A stretch of DNA of 22,338 nucleotides, taken from RQOF01 sp964461135 (GTDB lineage: Bacteria > Calditrichota > Calditrichia > RBG-13-44-9). Under the pieces are notes generated by a model. It had not been told where the DNA came from. It was given only the letters and a program-made list of their open reading frames with translations, and made no database searches. Within the stretch, counting starts at the first letter, position 1. The number at the start of each line of letters is the position of its first letter. The translations under genes were made by a program, and so were the position numbers. Of the stretch, positions 1 through 7,701 are shown piece by piece. The stretch spans positions 1-22,338 of the forward strand of contig CAYWTB010000075.1 in assembly GCA_964461135.1 (NCBI GenBank), read 5' to 3'.

Positions 1-77
1 TTGAAAAACATAATCGTTTACCTAATTTTGTAGGTACTCATTTTTGTGATGAACCTTTTATTATAAGCTTCACAGAT

Positions 78-209
78 AAAGGCTCAAGGAACAAGGCTTC
101 CCGACGACCCCGGCTCCTTCCGGTCGACTCGTTGGTCAGCCGGAAGGTGGATCCCCGCCAGTAGGCGGACAGGCTGGCCACTGTCGGAGATCAAATCATC
201 CAGGATTTC
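78..209 (-). repeat. Dispersed repeat R1 (copy a) with short heptamer tail
   Basis: Read on the minus strand, 209 down to 95 is a 115-base element about 80% identical by eye to 10150-10266 on the plus strand. Both copies run directly into a CCTTnnn heptamer run (here 97 down to 78: CCTTGTT, CCTTGAG, CCTTTAT). R1 contains two potential hairpins: CCGCC-tact-GGCGG, and CCTTCCGG paired with CCGGAAGG. The second copy sits inside S23 cassette 1, so this looks like a solo cassette end with no S23 gene. The open frame through it is preserved in both copies but resembles no protein I know, so I treat it as non-coding. Confidence 0.75.
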
Positions 210-603
210 ACCGGCATCTAGTTGGCACTGTGCCTGACCAATACTCAAATTGTGCAGAAATCTATTATTTACTGGAGATGAACAAATATTTTTTATATTA
301 TCTGCTAGTTGGTAGACGGATTGCACCTGGTTTTTTGATATGGCTTAAGTTTTCGGCGATTTTTGTTTTCACATTTTTATTCGTTTCGGATTTTGAAAAT
401 TACTGCAGCTGAAACAAACACCCTTTCCTGTCGTAGGTAAAGTTGTGAGTGAAAAATTAAATATGTCATATAAGTTCAAAGAATTAAATTCAATGTGATT
501 CTAACTTCAGGTAAATTCCACTGAATTGGTTTAAGGTTGAAGAGTATGGACTGAATTAGATTTAGAGATATTTTTTACATAGTTTTATAAACAGGACGTC
601 TAT
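210..603. other. AT-rich non-coding stretch
   Basis: No convincing gene. The open frame at 230-412 has no start signal and no recognisable composition. The stretch is AT-rich and leads into the 604 gene, which is preceded by AGGA about 9 bases upstream of its ATG. A promoter must lie here, but I see no clear match; TTG at 537-539 with TAGATTTA at 557-564 is the best candidate and has only a 17-base spacer. Confidence 0.4.
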
Positions 604-2352
604 ATGAAAGCAATTCATAACCTTATAATTCTTTTGATGACCGTCAGTATTTCAGTGGCCCAGACTCTCCGTTCGGTTGAAATCACTTCCATACCGCTGG
701 GGGAAGTTAAAATGGCCGGCTTTACCCTGAAATCTGATAAAAGCGTTGGTGTCGAAGCCATTGGTGCCGGTGAAAAAACCAAGGTCCCGGCTAAATTCAC
801 CTACATGGTGGATCCTAATGGGCTGTTTGCTTATGCCTGGATTATTAATGCAAAATCCAGGGATCTGGTGTGGCGGATGACCCTGAAAAATACCTCACGC
901 TATAAAAAATCTGATTATTCCCGCATTTTTGATGGAAGCGTGAATTTGCCACGGGGGGAATACGAGGTGTATTATTCTGCCCGGGTTCCTGATTATGCTT
1001 TTTTTGATGATGGATTTTTCAGTCTGGGAAAACTTCTGGATAAATTATTTAAAAATGAAAAATGGTATGAAGAAACCCAGCGTGACTGGCATATCCGGAT
1101 AAATGACGTGGATGAAGAGGTGGATAAAAATTCAATTTTGAAATATCACAAGGCACTCCAGGAACAGGCGGTGGTTAGCATGACAGGGCTGCGGAATTCG
1201 GAATTCCGGCAGGAGGGTTTCAAACTTACTGCAAAAGGTACATTTCAGATTTATGCAATTGGAGAAGCCTTTAATGAGGAGATTTTTGATTATGGATGGA
1301 TAGTGAATGCCAATACTTCTGAGAAAATATGGGAAACCCTGGCCGACAAGGGTAAATACGGCGGCGGAGCCGAAAAAAACCGTGAGTGGAAGGAAACCAC
1401 TACCCTGGAACCCGGTACTTACTGGGTGTATTTTGCCATGGATGGATCCCATTCTCCCGATAACTGGAACTCAAATCCTCCTTATGATCCGGATTTTTAT
1501 GGCATAACCATGACCGGAGTAACGGGCAAATTCAATCCCAAAAGTGTTGAGCGCATTATAAAGCAGAAAATTCAACCCATTATTGAGCTGACCAGGCTGG
1601 GTAATAATGAATCCGTGGAGGCAGGATTTAAACTTATAGAACCCATGCAGATTCGTGTCTATGCTCTGGGTGAAGGAAGAGGTGGAGAGATGTTCGATTA
1701 TGGCTGGATTGTGGATCTCACCACCGGCGAACGCATATGGGAAATGACCTTTAACCGCACCCGGTATGCCGGTGGTGCGGAAAAAAACCGCATGGTGGAT
1801 GAAATTATTACCCTGGCAGCGGGCTCCTATATGGTCCATTTCGTGACCGATGGCAGTCACAGCTACTTCAACTGGAATTCAGAAAAACCTAACAATCCTG
1901 AGAGATGGGGAATTACAATTTATCCGGCTGATCCTAAATTCAACGCAGAAAATATTCAGAAACTGGAAGCAGCTTCTCTTTCGGGAAATATTATTGCCCA
2001 GATTATCCGGGTCAGTAACGGTAGGGTTTACCAGGAACGCTTTCACCTGGATAAAAAGACAGCGGTACGCATTTATGCTATGGGTGAAGGTGACTGGGAT
2101 GAAATGTATGATTACGGCTGGATTGAAAATGCTGAGACCGGCACGAAAGTATGGAAAATGGCCTATGACCAGACGCGCTGGGCAGGAGGAGCCCGAAAGA
2201 ATAGAAAAGTTGAAGATTTTATAACTCTGCCGGCAGGAAATTATATCCTGTTTTATAATACCGATGATTCCCACAGCTTCAATAACTGGAATGATGACCC
2301 GCCCGACGACCCATACCTCTATGGCATTACAGTGTACAGTATGGAGAAATAA
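604..2352 (+). CDS. Secreted protein with four repeats of an unrecognised ~135-residue module
   Basis: 582 residues. Residues 1-20 form a signal peptide (hydrophobic core, ending SVAQ), so export is expected; there is no lipobox. The mature protein is made of repeats. A DYGWIVNA-type motif occurs at 229, 365 and 503, with a divergent version (FAYAWIINA) at 75. A second motif, SHSxxNWNxxPPxDPxxYGIT, recurs at 282, 418 and 556. Spacing is about 136-138 residues. Between them each unit carries GGAxKNR and a TLPAGxYxVYF-like strand. Repeat 1 has lost GGAxKNR and NWN. The aromatic-rich pattern (W, Y, G, paired Asp/Asn) suggests beta-sandwich modules, perhaps binding carbohydrate or metal; that is inference. 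I do not recognise the family. It stands alone, with repeats downstream. Confidence 0.85.
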   Translation: MKAIHNLIILLMTVSISVAQTLRSVEITSIPLGEVKMAGFTLKSDKSVGVEAIGAGEKTKVPAKFTYMVDPNGLFAYAWIINAKSRDLVWRMTLKNTSRYKKSDYSRIFDGSVNLPRGEYEVYYSARVPDYAFFDDGFFSLGKLLDKLFKNEKWYEETQRDWHIRINDVDEEVDKNSILKYHKALQEQAVVSMTGLRNSEFRQEGFKLTAKGTFQIYAIGEAFNEEIFDYGWIVNANTSEKIWETLADKGKYGGGAEKNREWKETTTLEPGTYWVYFAMDGSHSPDNWNSNPPYDPDFYGITMTGVTGKFNPKSVERIIKQKIQPIIELTRLGNNESVEAGFKLIEPMQIRVYALGEGRGGEMFDYGWIVDLTTGERIWEMTFNRTRYAGGAEKNRMVDEIITLAAGSYMVHFVTDGSHSYFNWNSEKPNNPERWGITIYPADPKFNAENIQKLEAASLSGNIIAQIIRVSNGRVYQERFHLDKKTAVRIYAMGEGDWDEMYDYGWIENAETGTKVWKMAYDQTRWAGGARKNRKVEDFITLPAGNYILFYNTDDSHSFNNWNDDPPDDPYLYGITVYSMEK

Positions 2353-2431
2353 GAAGAACCAGGTTCCGGACGGCAGACCTTACTTAAATCTTATCTTGTT
2401 GCTGACTATCGTCTTTTTTCTGTCCACGCCT

Positions 2432-2492
2432 GCCCGCCTGCCTGCTGCCCGCCTGCCTGCTGCCCGCCTGGCATCGGACAGGCAGGCAGGGC
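2432..2492. repeat. GC-rich 15-base tandem repeat with inverted end
   Basis: A 15-base unit (GCCCGCCTGCCTGCT) occurs at 2432-2446 and 2447-2461, with a partial third copy from 2462. The right end (2476-2492) carries GGACAGGCAGGCAGGGC, complementary to the unit, so a strong hairpin is possible. GGACAGGC is the shared core of a family of GC-rich palindromic elements seen at 167, 4016, 10185 (reverse), 16015, 20695 and 20845. It follows the 604 gene and might stop transcription, but it has no T tract. Confidence 0.7.
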
Positions 2493-2529
2493 TTTAGACG
2501 GGAATTACACGAATTTTATTCACGAGAAG

Positions 2530-2634
2530 CCTTTGTCCTTTAGCCTTTATCCTTTTTCCTCGAGCCTTTAGCCTTTGACCTTTAGCCTTTAGCCCTTATC
2601 CTTTCTTTACCCTCTCACCCAACTGCTAACTGTT
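2530..2634 (+). repeat. Solo heptamer array
   Basis: About 15 consecutive 7-base units in register: CCTTTGT, CCTTTAG, CCTTTAT, CCTTTTT, CCTCGAG, CCTTTAG, CCTTTGA, CCTTTAG, CCTTTAG, CCCTTAT, CCTTTCT, then changing flavour to AACTGCT, AACTGTT. It ends directly at the prfB stop codon. There is no S23 gene nearby, so this is a solo array of the type that flanks the S23 cassettes. Confidence 0.8.
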
Positions 2635-2635
2635 A

Positions 2636-3743
2636 TTACTTTCTTCCATTGGAACGGCCGAGCAGATAGGCATGGATGAATTCATTGATATCTCCGTCCA
2701 TGACGCCCTGGATATCTGATGTTTCATAATCTGTCCGGTGATCTTTAACCATATTATACGGATGAAATACATAGGATCTGATCTGATTTCCCCAGCTTAT
2801 TCCGGTTTTGGAGTCTTCCAGTTTCTGTTTTTTGGCCCGCTCTTCCTCCAGTTTTCTCTGGTAAAGGCGGGATTTTAATATTTTCATAGCATTGGATTTA
2901 TTTTTATGCTGGGATCTCTCGTTTTGACAGGTTACGACAATATTGGTGGGAATATGAGTGATCCGCACCGCCGAATCAGTTCTGTTCACATGCTGGCCGC
3001 CTGCCCCGCTGGCCCGGTAGGTATCTATGCGCAAATCATTGGGATTGACATCCATTTCAATCTCCTCGTCCACTGCCGGTACTGCAAAAACCGAGGCAAA
3101 GGAGGTGTGGCGCCGCCCGCTGGAGTCAAATGGGGATATTCGTACCAGACGGTGCACGCCACTCTCCGCTTTCAGATTTCCGTAGGCAAATGGTCCGGTG
3201 ATTTCAATAGTTACACTTTTGATGCCGGCCTCTTCGCCCGGGAGCATATCCAGAATTTCCGCTTTGAAGTTATTCTGATCGGCCCAGCGCAGGTACATGC
3301 GCATCAACATTTCGGCCCAGTCCTGTGATTCTGTGCCCCCGGCACCGGGATGAATAGTCAGGATAGCATTCTTGGGATCCTCTTTTTCCCGCATGATCCC
3401 CCTGATTTCCAACCCCTTTATCTTCTGGAGCAATTTTTCACTCTCCCGGTCCAGCTCCTTAAGAATGTCCCCGGATTCTTCCTCACTACTCAACTCAAGC
3501 AATACCAGTAAATCTTCCAGTTCTTTATTATAATGATACCATTCCTTAACGATCTCCTTTTCATCACTTAATTTCTTGAGTAGATTCTGAGCCTTCTCCG
3601 GGTCATCCCACAGGTTCGGATCATTGGACTGCTTTTCCATTTCACTTATTACCCGTTCTCTTTGTTCGATGTCAAAGATAACTCCGCAGGTTAGTTAAGA
3701 TTTCCTCTGCTTCATCAATTCGATTTTGAATAATTTCGTCCAT
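2636..3743 (-). CDS. prfB: Peptide chain release factor 2 (programmed +1 frameshift)
   Basis: RF2 recognises UGA/UAA in the ribosomal A site and triggers peptide release. The body carries the RF2 anticodon-like SPF motif (RISPFDSSG) and the catalytic GGQ loop (GAGGQHVNRTDSAVRI). The uninterrupted frame begins only at the ATG at 3640, but a 23-codon frame starts at the ATG at 3743, preceded by AAAGGA, and runs to CTT TGA at 3677-3672. Shifting +1 on CTT skips the T at 3674 and continues GAC ATC GAA into the long frame, giving 368 residues, close to the usual RF2 length. The N-terminal piece ends LRSYL-DIEQRER, as expected for RF2. CDS is therefore a join of 3743-3675 and 3673-2636. Confidence 0.96.
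3671..3685 (-). promoter_or_regulatory. prfB autoregulatory +1 frameshift site
   Basis: On the minus strand the order is GGAG (3685-3682), TTAT, CTT (3677-3675), TGA (3674-3672), C (3671). This is the classic RF2 recoding arrangement: an internal Shine-Dalgarno-like element just upstream of CTT-UGA-C. When RF2 is scarce the slow UGA favours slippage, so the protein controls its own synthesis (established for this family). The spacing of GGAG to the slip codon is close to the known E. coli site. Confidence 0.93.
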
Positions 3744-4152
3744 GGGTCCTTTCCTATTCAGTAATATTATTATTCGTCATTTCTGCCGTGCTTTTCACAA
3801 AGTTCACCAGGGGTCATCCCGGCACTCAGATCTCACAATTTAAATTTTAAATACAACAATATAACGGTATTGACGTTTACCTCCGATTCCTGTTTCCTGA
3901 TACCGGATCGGAATCAGATGTCCTTAACAGAACACTGCGGTATTCAACTCACTGCTTTCTTCTTTTTTCCCCGGAGGTTATAATAAATTTCTCCTAACAC
4001 CTCCGCCGGGCAGTCGGACAGGCCTTTTTCAAGAGGAAGAACGTCTGCCAACTGCCTACGATAGACTGTAGCCAGCTTTTTATCTTTTTCCCTTTTCCCT
4101 CTCGCCAAACTGCCAACCGCCAACTGCGGACTGCCAACTGTGCATTCCACTT
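3744..4152. repeat. Intergenic gap with solo heptamer array (4047-4142) and GGACAGGC element
   Basis: 409 bases without a convincing gene. 4047-4142 is a period-7 array of ACTGCCn/AACTGnn units with a CCCTTTTCCC interlude, the same mix seen at 12067-12130. A GC-rich element with the GGACAGGC core lies at 4016-4023. The minus-strand open frame 3944-4150 lies mostly inside this array and is not believed. The rest, up to prfB, shows nothing clear beyond the AAAGGA ribosome binding site of prfB. Confidence 0.65.
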
Positions 4153-5763
4153 TTAACCTTTCACTTTCTCATAAATCGAACGAATATCACAATCCTCAAA
4201 ATAATGTTGAAGGATCTTTTGCCACTTGAATCCGTCAATTGCCATCATCACTGCACCGGTTTTGCACATACCTACCCCATGTCCCTGTCCGGCACCCACC
4301 AGAGTAAATGAGATAGGAGTTCCGATCTGGTCGAGTTCATTCTCCACAATAAAGCAGGAGCTTTCCAGGTAATCCTGTGCCAGGCTTTCACGGATATTCA
4401 GTTCGTTCCTGATCATATAATTCTTTAAACTGCCTATTAATTCGATTTCTTTCAGACGACCGGAACGACCGCGTCTCAGAGGAACAATGTCAAACAGAAT
4501 CCCGATATCTTCTCCGGTTTTTTTGTAAATGAGTTGTTCCAGTTCCTGCCGTGAATAATCTACTTCCCAGCGGAAATATTTTTTATATTTTTCAAGGGAT
4601 TTAGGTACATCGGAACCTTTCAGGTTACACCAGGCATCAGGACGGGAGAGAATCCACTTTCTTACCACCTCTTCATCCTGCAGGGATGAAAATTCCTTGG
4701 GTACTTTTTTCCAGTCGTATTTACCGTGGAACTGCGGTTCTTCATCCATCTCCCAGACGCCCTTGGCGTCCTCGGTATGGCCGCCGCAGATGAGGTTAAA
4801 GTAAGCATCACATATCACGTTTTTGGTGAAAATAACCTGACCTCTGGTCTCTTCCACTGCCACATCAATATTCTTATCTTCGAAATCAATACCATAGTAG
4901 CGCAGACAATGGCCCCAGTCACACATGTCATAAGGATCTCCCGGATGTTTGTGCTCAACTCGTGCCAATACTTCACTGCGACTGACGATGGCAAGGCTTT
5001 TACTGAATTCAATGGGTAAATCGGTTCCGATTTCCGAGAACACCACCCGTTTCAAATACGATTCCAGCGGAATTTCACTGATCACCATCAATTTTCCATT
5101 ATTGTCAATGCGAAATTCCAGTGAACTGTTATAAACCCGGTCTTCATAGTGTTCTTTTTGCAGCACCTCATCATAACTGTGGATATTATACAATTTTGTT
5201 TTAGTACTGGTTTTGGATGGAATGACTTTAAAGAAGTTTTTTGATTCTCCCGAATTTTCATACTCCGCATCGAAAAATTCCAGGATTCCCCTCGGTTCCT
5301 TAACCGTATCTTTTAAGATACTGGGATTAAATTCCGGCTTAAATTTCTTAAAATCTTTCTTGGCTTCCAGTTCCGATGCATATTCTCCCGATATAATTAC
5401 ATATTTGGTATTATTATTTATTTTTTGTTCATCCAGGAAAATATTGCCACCCAGTATCTCAATAGCGGCATCAGGATCGTACTGGTGAGTCAGTTTCAGT
5501 TTTTCTTCAATCCGCTCCCGGTTGAATGATTCATAAAGGATAAGACGAAAACGTTCGCTTCCGGCTTTACTTTCTTTAATCTTTACCCGCCATTTCAGTC
5601 TGGAGTTGGTTTCAGGGATAATGACTTTCTCGGATGAATCCATTACCGTGAATTCTCCTAACACATTGAAATCAATAAATTCCTGACCTTCAATGATTCC
5701 GATACGGAATATCGGTTCACCATTAATGTGATTTAAATGAATGTCTTTTAGGTTTTCTTCCAT
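4153..5763 (-). CDS. SpoIID/LytB domain protein
   Basis: 536 residues. The C-terminal half is a SpoIID/LytB domain: PLESYLKRVVFSEIG (residues 232-246), SKSLAIVSRSEVLAR (254-268), CDWGHC (281-286), ICGGHTEDA (325-333) and the hallmark GAGQGHGVGMCKTGA (490-504). Family members cleave peptidoglycan glycan strands denuded of stem peptides or enhance amidases; Glu234 or Glu244 would be the catalytic candidate by motif position. Residues 1-225 hold a family-specific N-terminal region of beta-strand-like segments. I see no signal peptide or membrane anchor, which is odd for a cell-wall enzyme. The ATG at 5763 follows an AT-rich leader without a clear Shine-Dalgarno. It stands alone, divergent from the 6049 gene. 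Confidence 0.85.
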   Translation of the reverse strand: MEENLKDIHLNHINGEPIFRIGIIEGQEFIDFNVLGEFTVMDSSEKVIIPETNSRLKWRVKIKESKAGSERFRLILYESFNRERIEEKLKLTHQYDPDAAIEILGGNIFLDEQKINNNTKYVIISGEYASELEAKKDFKKFKPEFNPSILKDTVKEPRGILEFFDAEYENSGESKNFFKVIPSKTSTKTKLYNIHSYDEVLQKEHYEDRVYNSSLEFRIDNNGKLMVISEIPLESYLKRVVFSEIGTDLPIEFSKSLAIVSRSEVLARVEHKHPGDPYDMCDWGHCLRYYGIDFEDKNIDVAVEETRGQVIFTKNVICDAYFNLICGGHTEDAKGVWEMDEEPQFHGKYDWKKVPKEFSSLQDEEVVRKWILSRPDAWCNLKGSDVPKSLEKYKKYFRWEVDYSRQELEQLIYKKTGEDIGILFDIVPLRRGRSGRLKEIELIGSLKNYMIRNELNIRESLAQDYLESSCFIVENELDQIGTPISFTLVGAGQGHGVGMCKTGAVMMAIDGFKWQKILQHYFEDCDIRSIYEKVKG

Positions 5764-5813
5764 TCAATAAATGCCTGTGTTATTTTATTTTTACTTTAAT
5801 TTTTTTTAATCGA

Positions 5814-5844
5814 CAAATATAGGATATTTTTTATTTAAAATCAA
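5814..5844 (-). promoter_or_regulatory. Candidate FCB-type promoter for the SpoIID gene
   Basis: On the minus strand TTG (5844-5842) is followed after 20 bases by TATATTTG (5821-5814), an exact TAnnTTTG match to the Bacteroidota housekeeping -7 element. It lies about 50 bases upstream of the start codon. Confidence 0.45.
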
Positions 5845-5987
5845 GTCACCCTCCCGCTGCATTAATTGCCCGAAGAGGGTTAAAAGTTCCACGAAAATGA
5901 GGACAGATATAACCGCTGGTCGTATAACCCTTCCTAAAAAATATTGAAACGTTTTGAAAGGTGATTATGTTAAATGATTGAATAAAT

Positions 5988-6016
5988 TTGTTTTTACGCA
6001 GGTATTTTGTTATAAT
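5988..6016 (+). promoter_or_regulatory. Candidate promoter for the solute-binding protein / kinase genes
   Basis: TTGTTT at 5988-5993, 17 bases, TATAAT at 6011-6016; the TTG start codon of the gene lies about 33 bases further on. It also fits TTG-N20-TAnn. A second exact TAnnTTTG (TAAATTTG) lies at 5983-5990 but lacks a well-spaced TTG. Confidence 0.4.
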
Positions 6017-6048
6017 TGGCCTCTGATACCAAATAAACGGTAATTGTA

Positions 6049-7698
6049 TTGAATATTTGTCGTTATATAATAACCTTTTCTCTTTTAACTATAATTGTTG
6101 TTAAAAGCCAGATCCCAATACAGCCGGCGGAGTCATTCGGAGACCGTTTGGTTATTGGTGAAGTGGGAGATCCCCCTGCCTATCTGAATCCATTCCGGGT
6201 CAATACTATTCTGGAAAAACAGCTGGTGCGCCTGGTTTTCGGAACCGGTTTGATTCAGAAAATGGATCGCTTCGGACACCCCCCCATTCTTATCGATCGG
6301 TTTATCCAGCCACCTCGCAAATCTCAGGGATATTTATGGCAATATTCCCTTATCAGAAATATTGACTACCACAACGGCATACCCATGCGCAATAATGACA
6401 TCAGGTTTACATTTAAAGTGTTAAAACGTTTTGGGGGTTATATTCTCAATAAACCATTCGCGGTTTCTAATATTGACAGCATAACTACCAGTGGTGACCT
6501 GGAATTTACTTTTTTCCTGAAGGAAAAGAATAATTTCTTTGACCAGGATCTTTCCGATATACCAATCCTCTCTGAACAGTATTATAAAAATATTGAAAAT
6601 TCAGGGTATAATCTTTTTGCGGAATCCCCTCCTCTGGGATACGGGCCGTTTATTCTGGAAAGCCGGAGTCCCAAAATGATTTCTCTGATTCCTCACCCGA
6701 ATTATCCATTCGGAAAACCGTTTCTTAACAAGGTTATTTACCGTTTTTTCAATGATGAACAGGAAATGATCGATGAATTTATTCAGGGTAACATTGACCT
6801 GATTGAAATAAAAGAGAGTGAAACGGCCCGCCGCCTGCATCAGATTCTGAAAAATCAGATTAAGATTTTTCAGATACCGCGGCCGGAAAAGAAAGTATTT
6901 TTTATTTTATTAAATGTTAATGTTTTCCCCTTTGATAAGCCCGGTGTACGTTTAGCGGTGCGGGGCAGTATCAATCAGAATGAAATCATGAGAGAGCTGG
7001 CGGAACAGAACAGTCACATAGCATATTCTATTGTGGATTATACAAATTCATTGTTCTATAAGGATTTATTTCAGGAAAACTATGAGCCGGATGTCAGTCT
7101 CCGTAATCTGCGAAATGACGGCTGGCATCTGAATTCGCCCCGGGGGATTCTGGAACGGGATGGCCGGAGTCTGAATTTTGAATTATTATATGAAGAAAAC
7201 TCTCACCTGGAGGAAAGTGTCGCCCGGAGTATTAAAATTCATCTGGCCGAGCTAGGAATAAATGTGAAACCACGTCCTGTAAATTATAAGGAAAAAGAAA
7301 ATCTAATAGAAAGCAACAGTTTCGAGGCAGCGGTGCAGAGTTATTCCTATTACGATGATAATCTTTACAATGTTATAAAAGATTTTTATTTAACCGTATT
7401 AAAACAGGACGGTTATGTCATCAATTACGCAAATCCGTTTATTGAACGCCTGTTCAACCAGGCGGATAACAGGCCCGCGCTGCAGAAGCAGGTCATATCG
7501 CGATTTCAGATTTTTCTGCATCAGAATGCTCCGGCGGTATTCCTCTATTTTGATGACAAGATTATTTATGCAGTTAATAACCGCTTCCAAAATGTGAGGG
7601 TAAGTTACAGCAGTGATAATAAAGTATACTATTACAGGCTGATGCCCTTTGAGAACTGGTTTGTACCTAAAAACCTGCAAAAATATCCATCCCGCTGA
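6049..7698 (+). CDS. Family 5 extracellular solute-binding protein (DppA/OppA type)
   Basis: 549 residues, near the usual size for SBP_bac_5 proteins, which bind peptides, nickel or sugars in the periplasm. A hydrophobic signal segment (residues 5-20) is present without a lipobox Cys, so the product is probably free in the periplasm. Family signatures: LVIGEVGDPPAYLNPF near residue 34, IRNIDYHNGIPMRNNDIRFTF around 101-121 (the conserved 'F.dG.p..a.DV.ft' region), and GYGPFILESR near 200. The start is a TTG at 6049, chosen because it gives a complete signal peptide; the ribosome binding site is weak. No permease or ATPase genes follow. Instead the stop is 3 bases before a histidine kinase, so a role in signalling rather than uptake is likely (inference). 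The ligand cannot be told. Confidence 0.85.
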   Translation: MNICRYIITFSLLTIIVVKSQIPIQPAESFGDRLVIGEVGDPPAYLNPFRVNTILEKQLVRLVFGTGLIQKMDRFGHPPILIDRFIQPPRKSQGYLWQYSLIRNIDYHNGIPMRNNDIRFTFKVLKRFGGYILNKPFAVSNIDSITTSGDLEFTFFLKEKNNFFDQDLSDIPILSEQYYKNIENSGYNLFAESPPLGYGPFILESRSPKMISLIPHPNYPFGKPFLNKVIYRFFNDEQEMIDEFIQGNIDLIEIKESETARRLHQILKNQIKIFQIPRPEKKVFFILLNVNVFPFDKPGVRLAVRGSINQNEIMRELAEQNSHIAYSIVDYTNSLFYKDLFQENYEPDVSLRNLRNDGWHLNSPRGILERDGRSLNFELLYEENSHLEESVARSIKIHLAELGINVKPRPVNYKEKENLIESNSFEAAVQSYSYYDDNLYNVIKDFYLTVLKQDGYVINYANPFIERLFNQADNRPALQKQVISRFQIFLHQNAPAVFLYFDDKIIYAVNNRFQNVRVSYSSDNKVYYYRLMPFENWFVPKNLQKYPSR

Positions 7699-7701
7699 CC
7701 C

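Noticed and set aside
84..326. Minus-strand open frame with a peptide similar to one at 10156-10410
   Set aside because: The similarity comes from the R1 DNA repeat with its hairpins; there is no Shine-Dalgarno or family resemblance, and the frames diverge outside R1.
2530..2634. Possible CRISPR array (also the other heptamer arrays)
   Set aside because: Units are 7 bases, contiguous and degenerate with no spacers, and no cas genes are present.
3944..4150. Minus-strand 68-residue open frame just downstream of the SpoIID gene
   Set aside because: About half of it is translated heptamer array and the rest is low complexity; no homology recognised.
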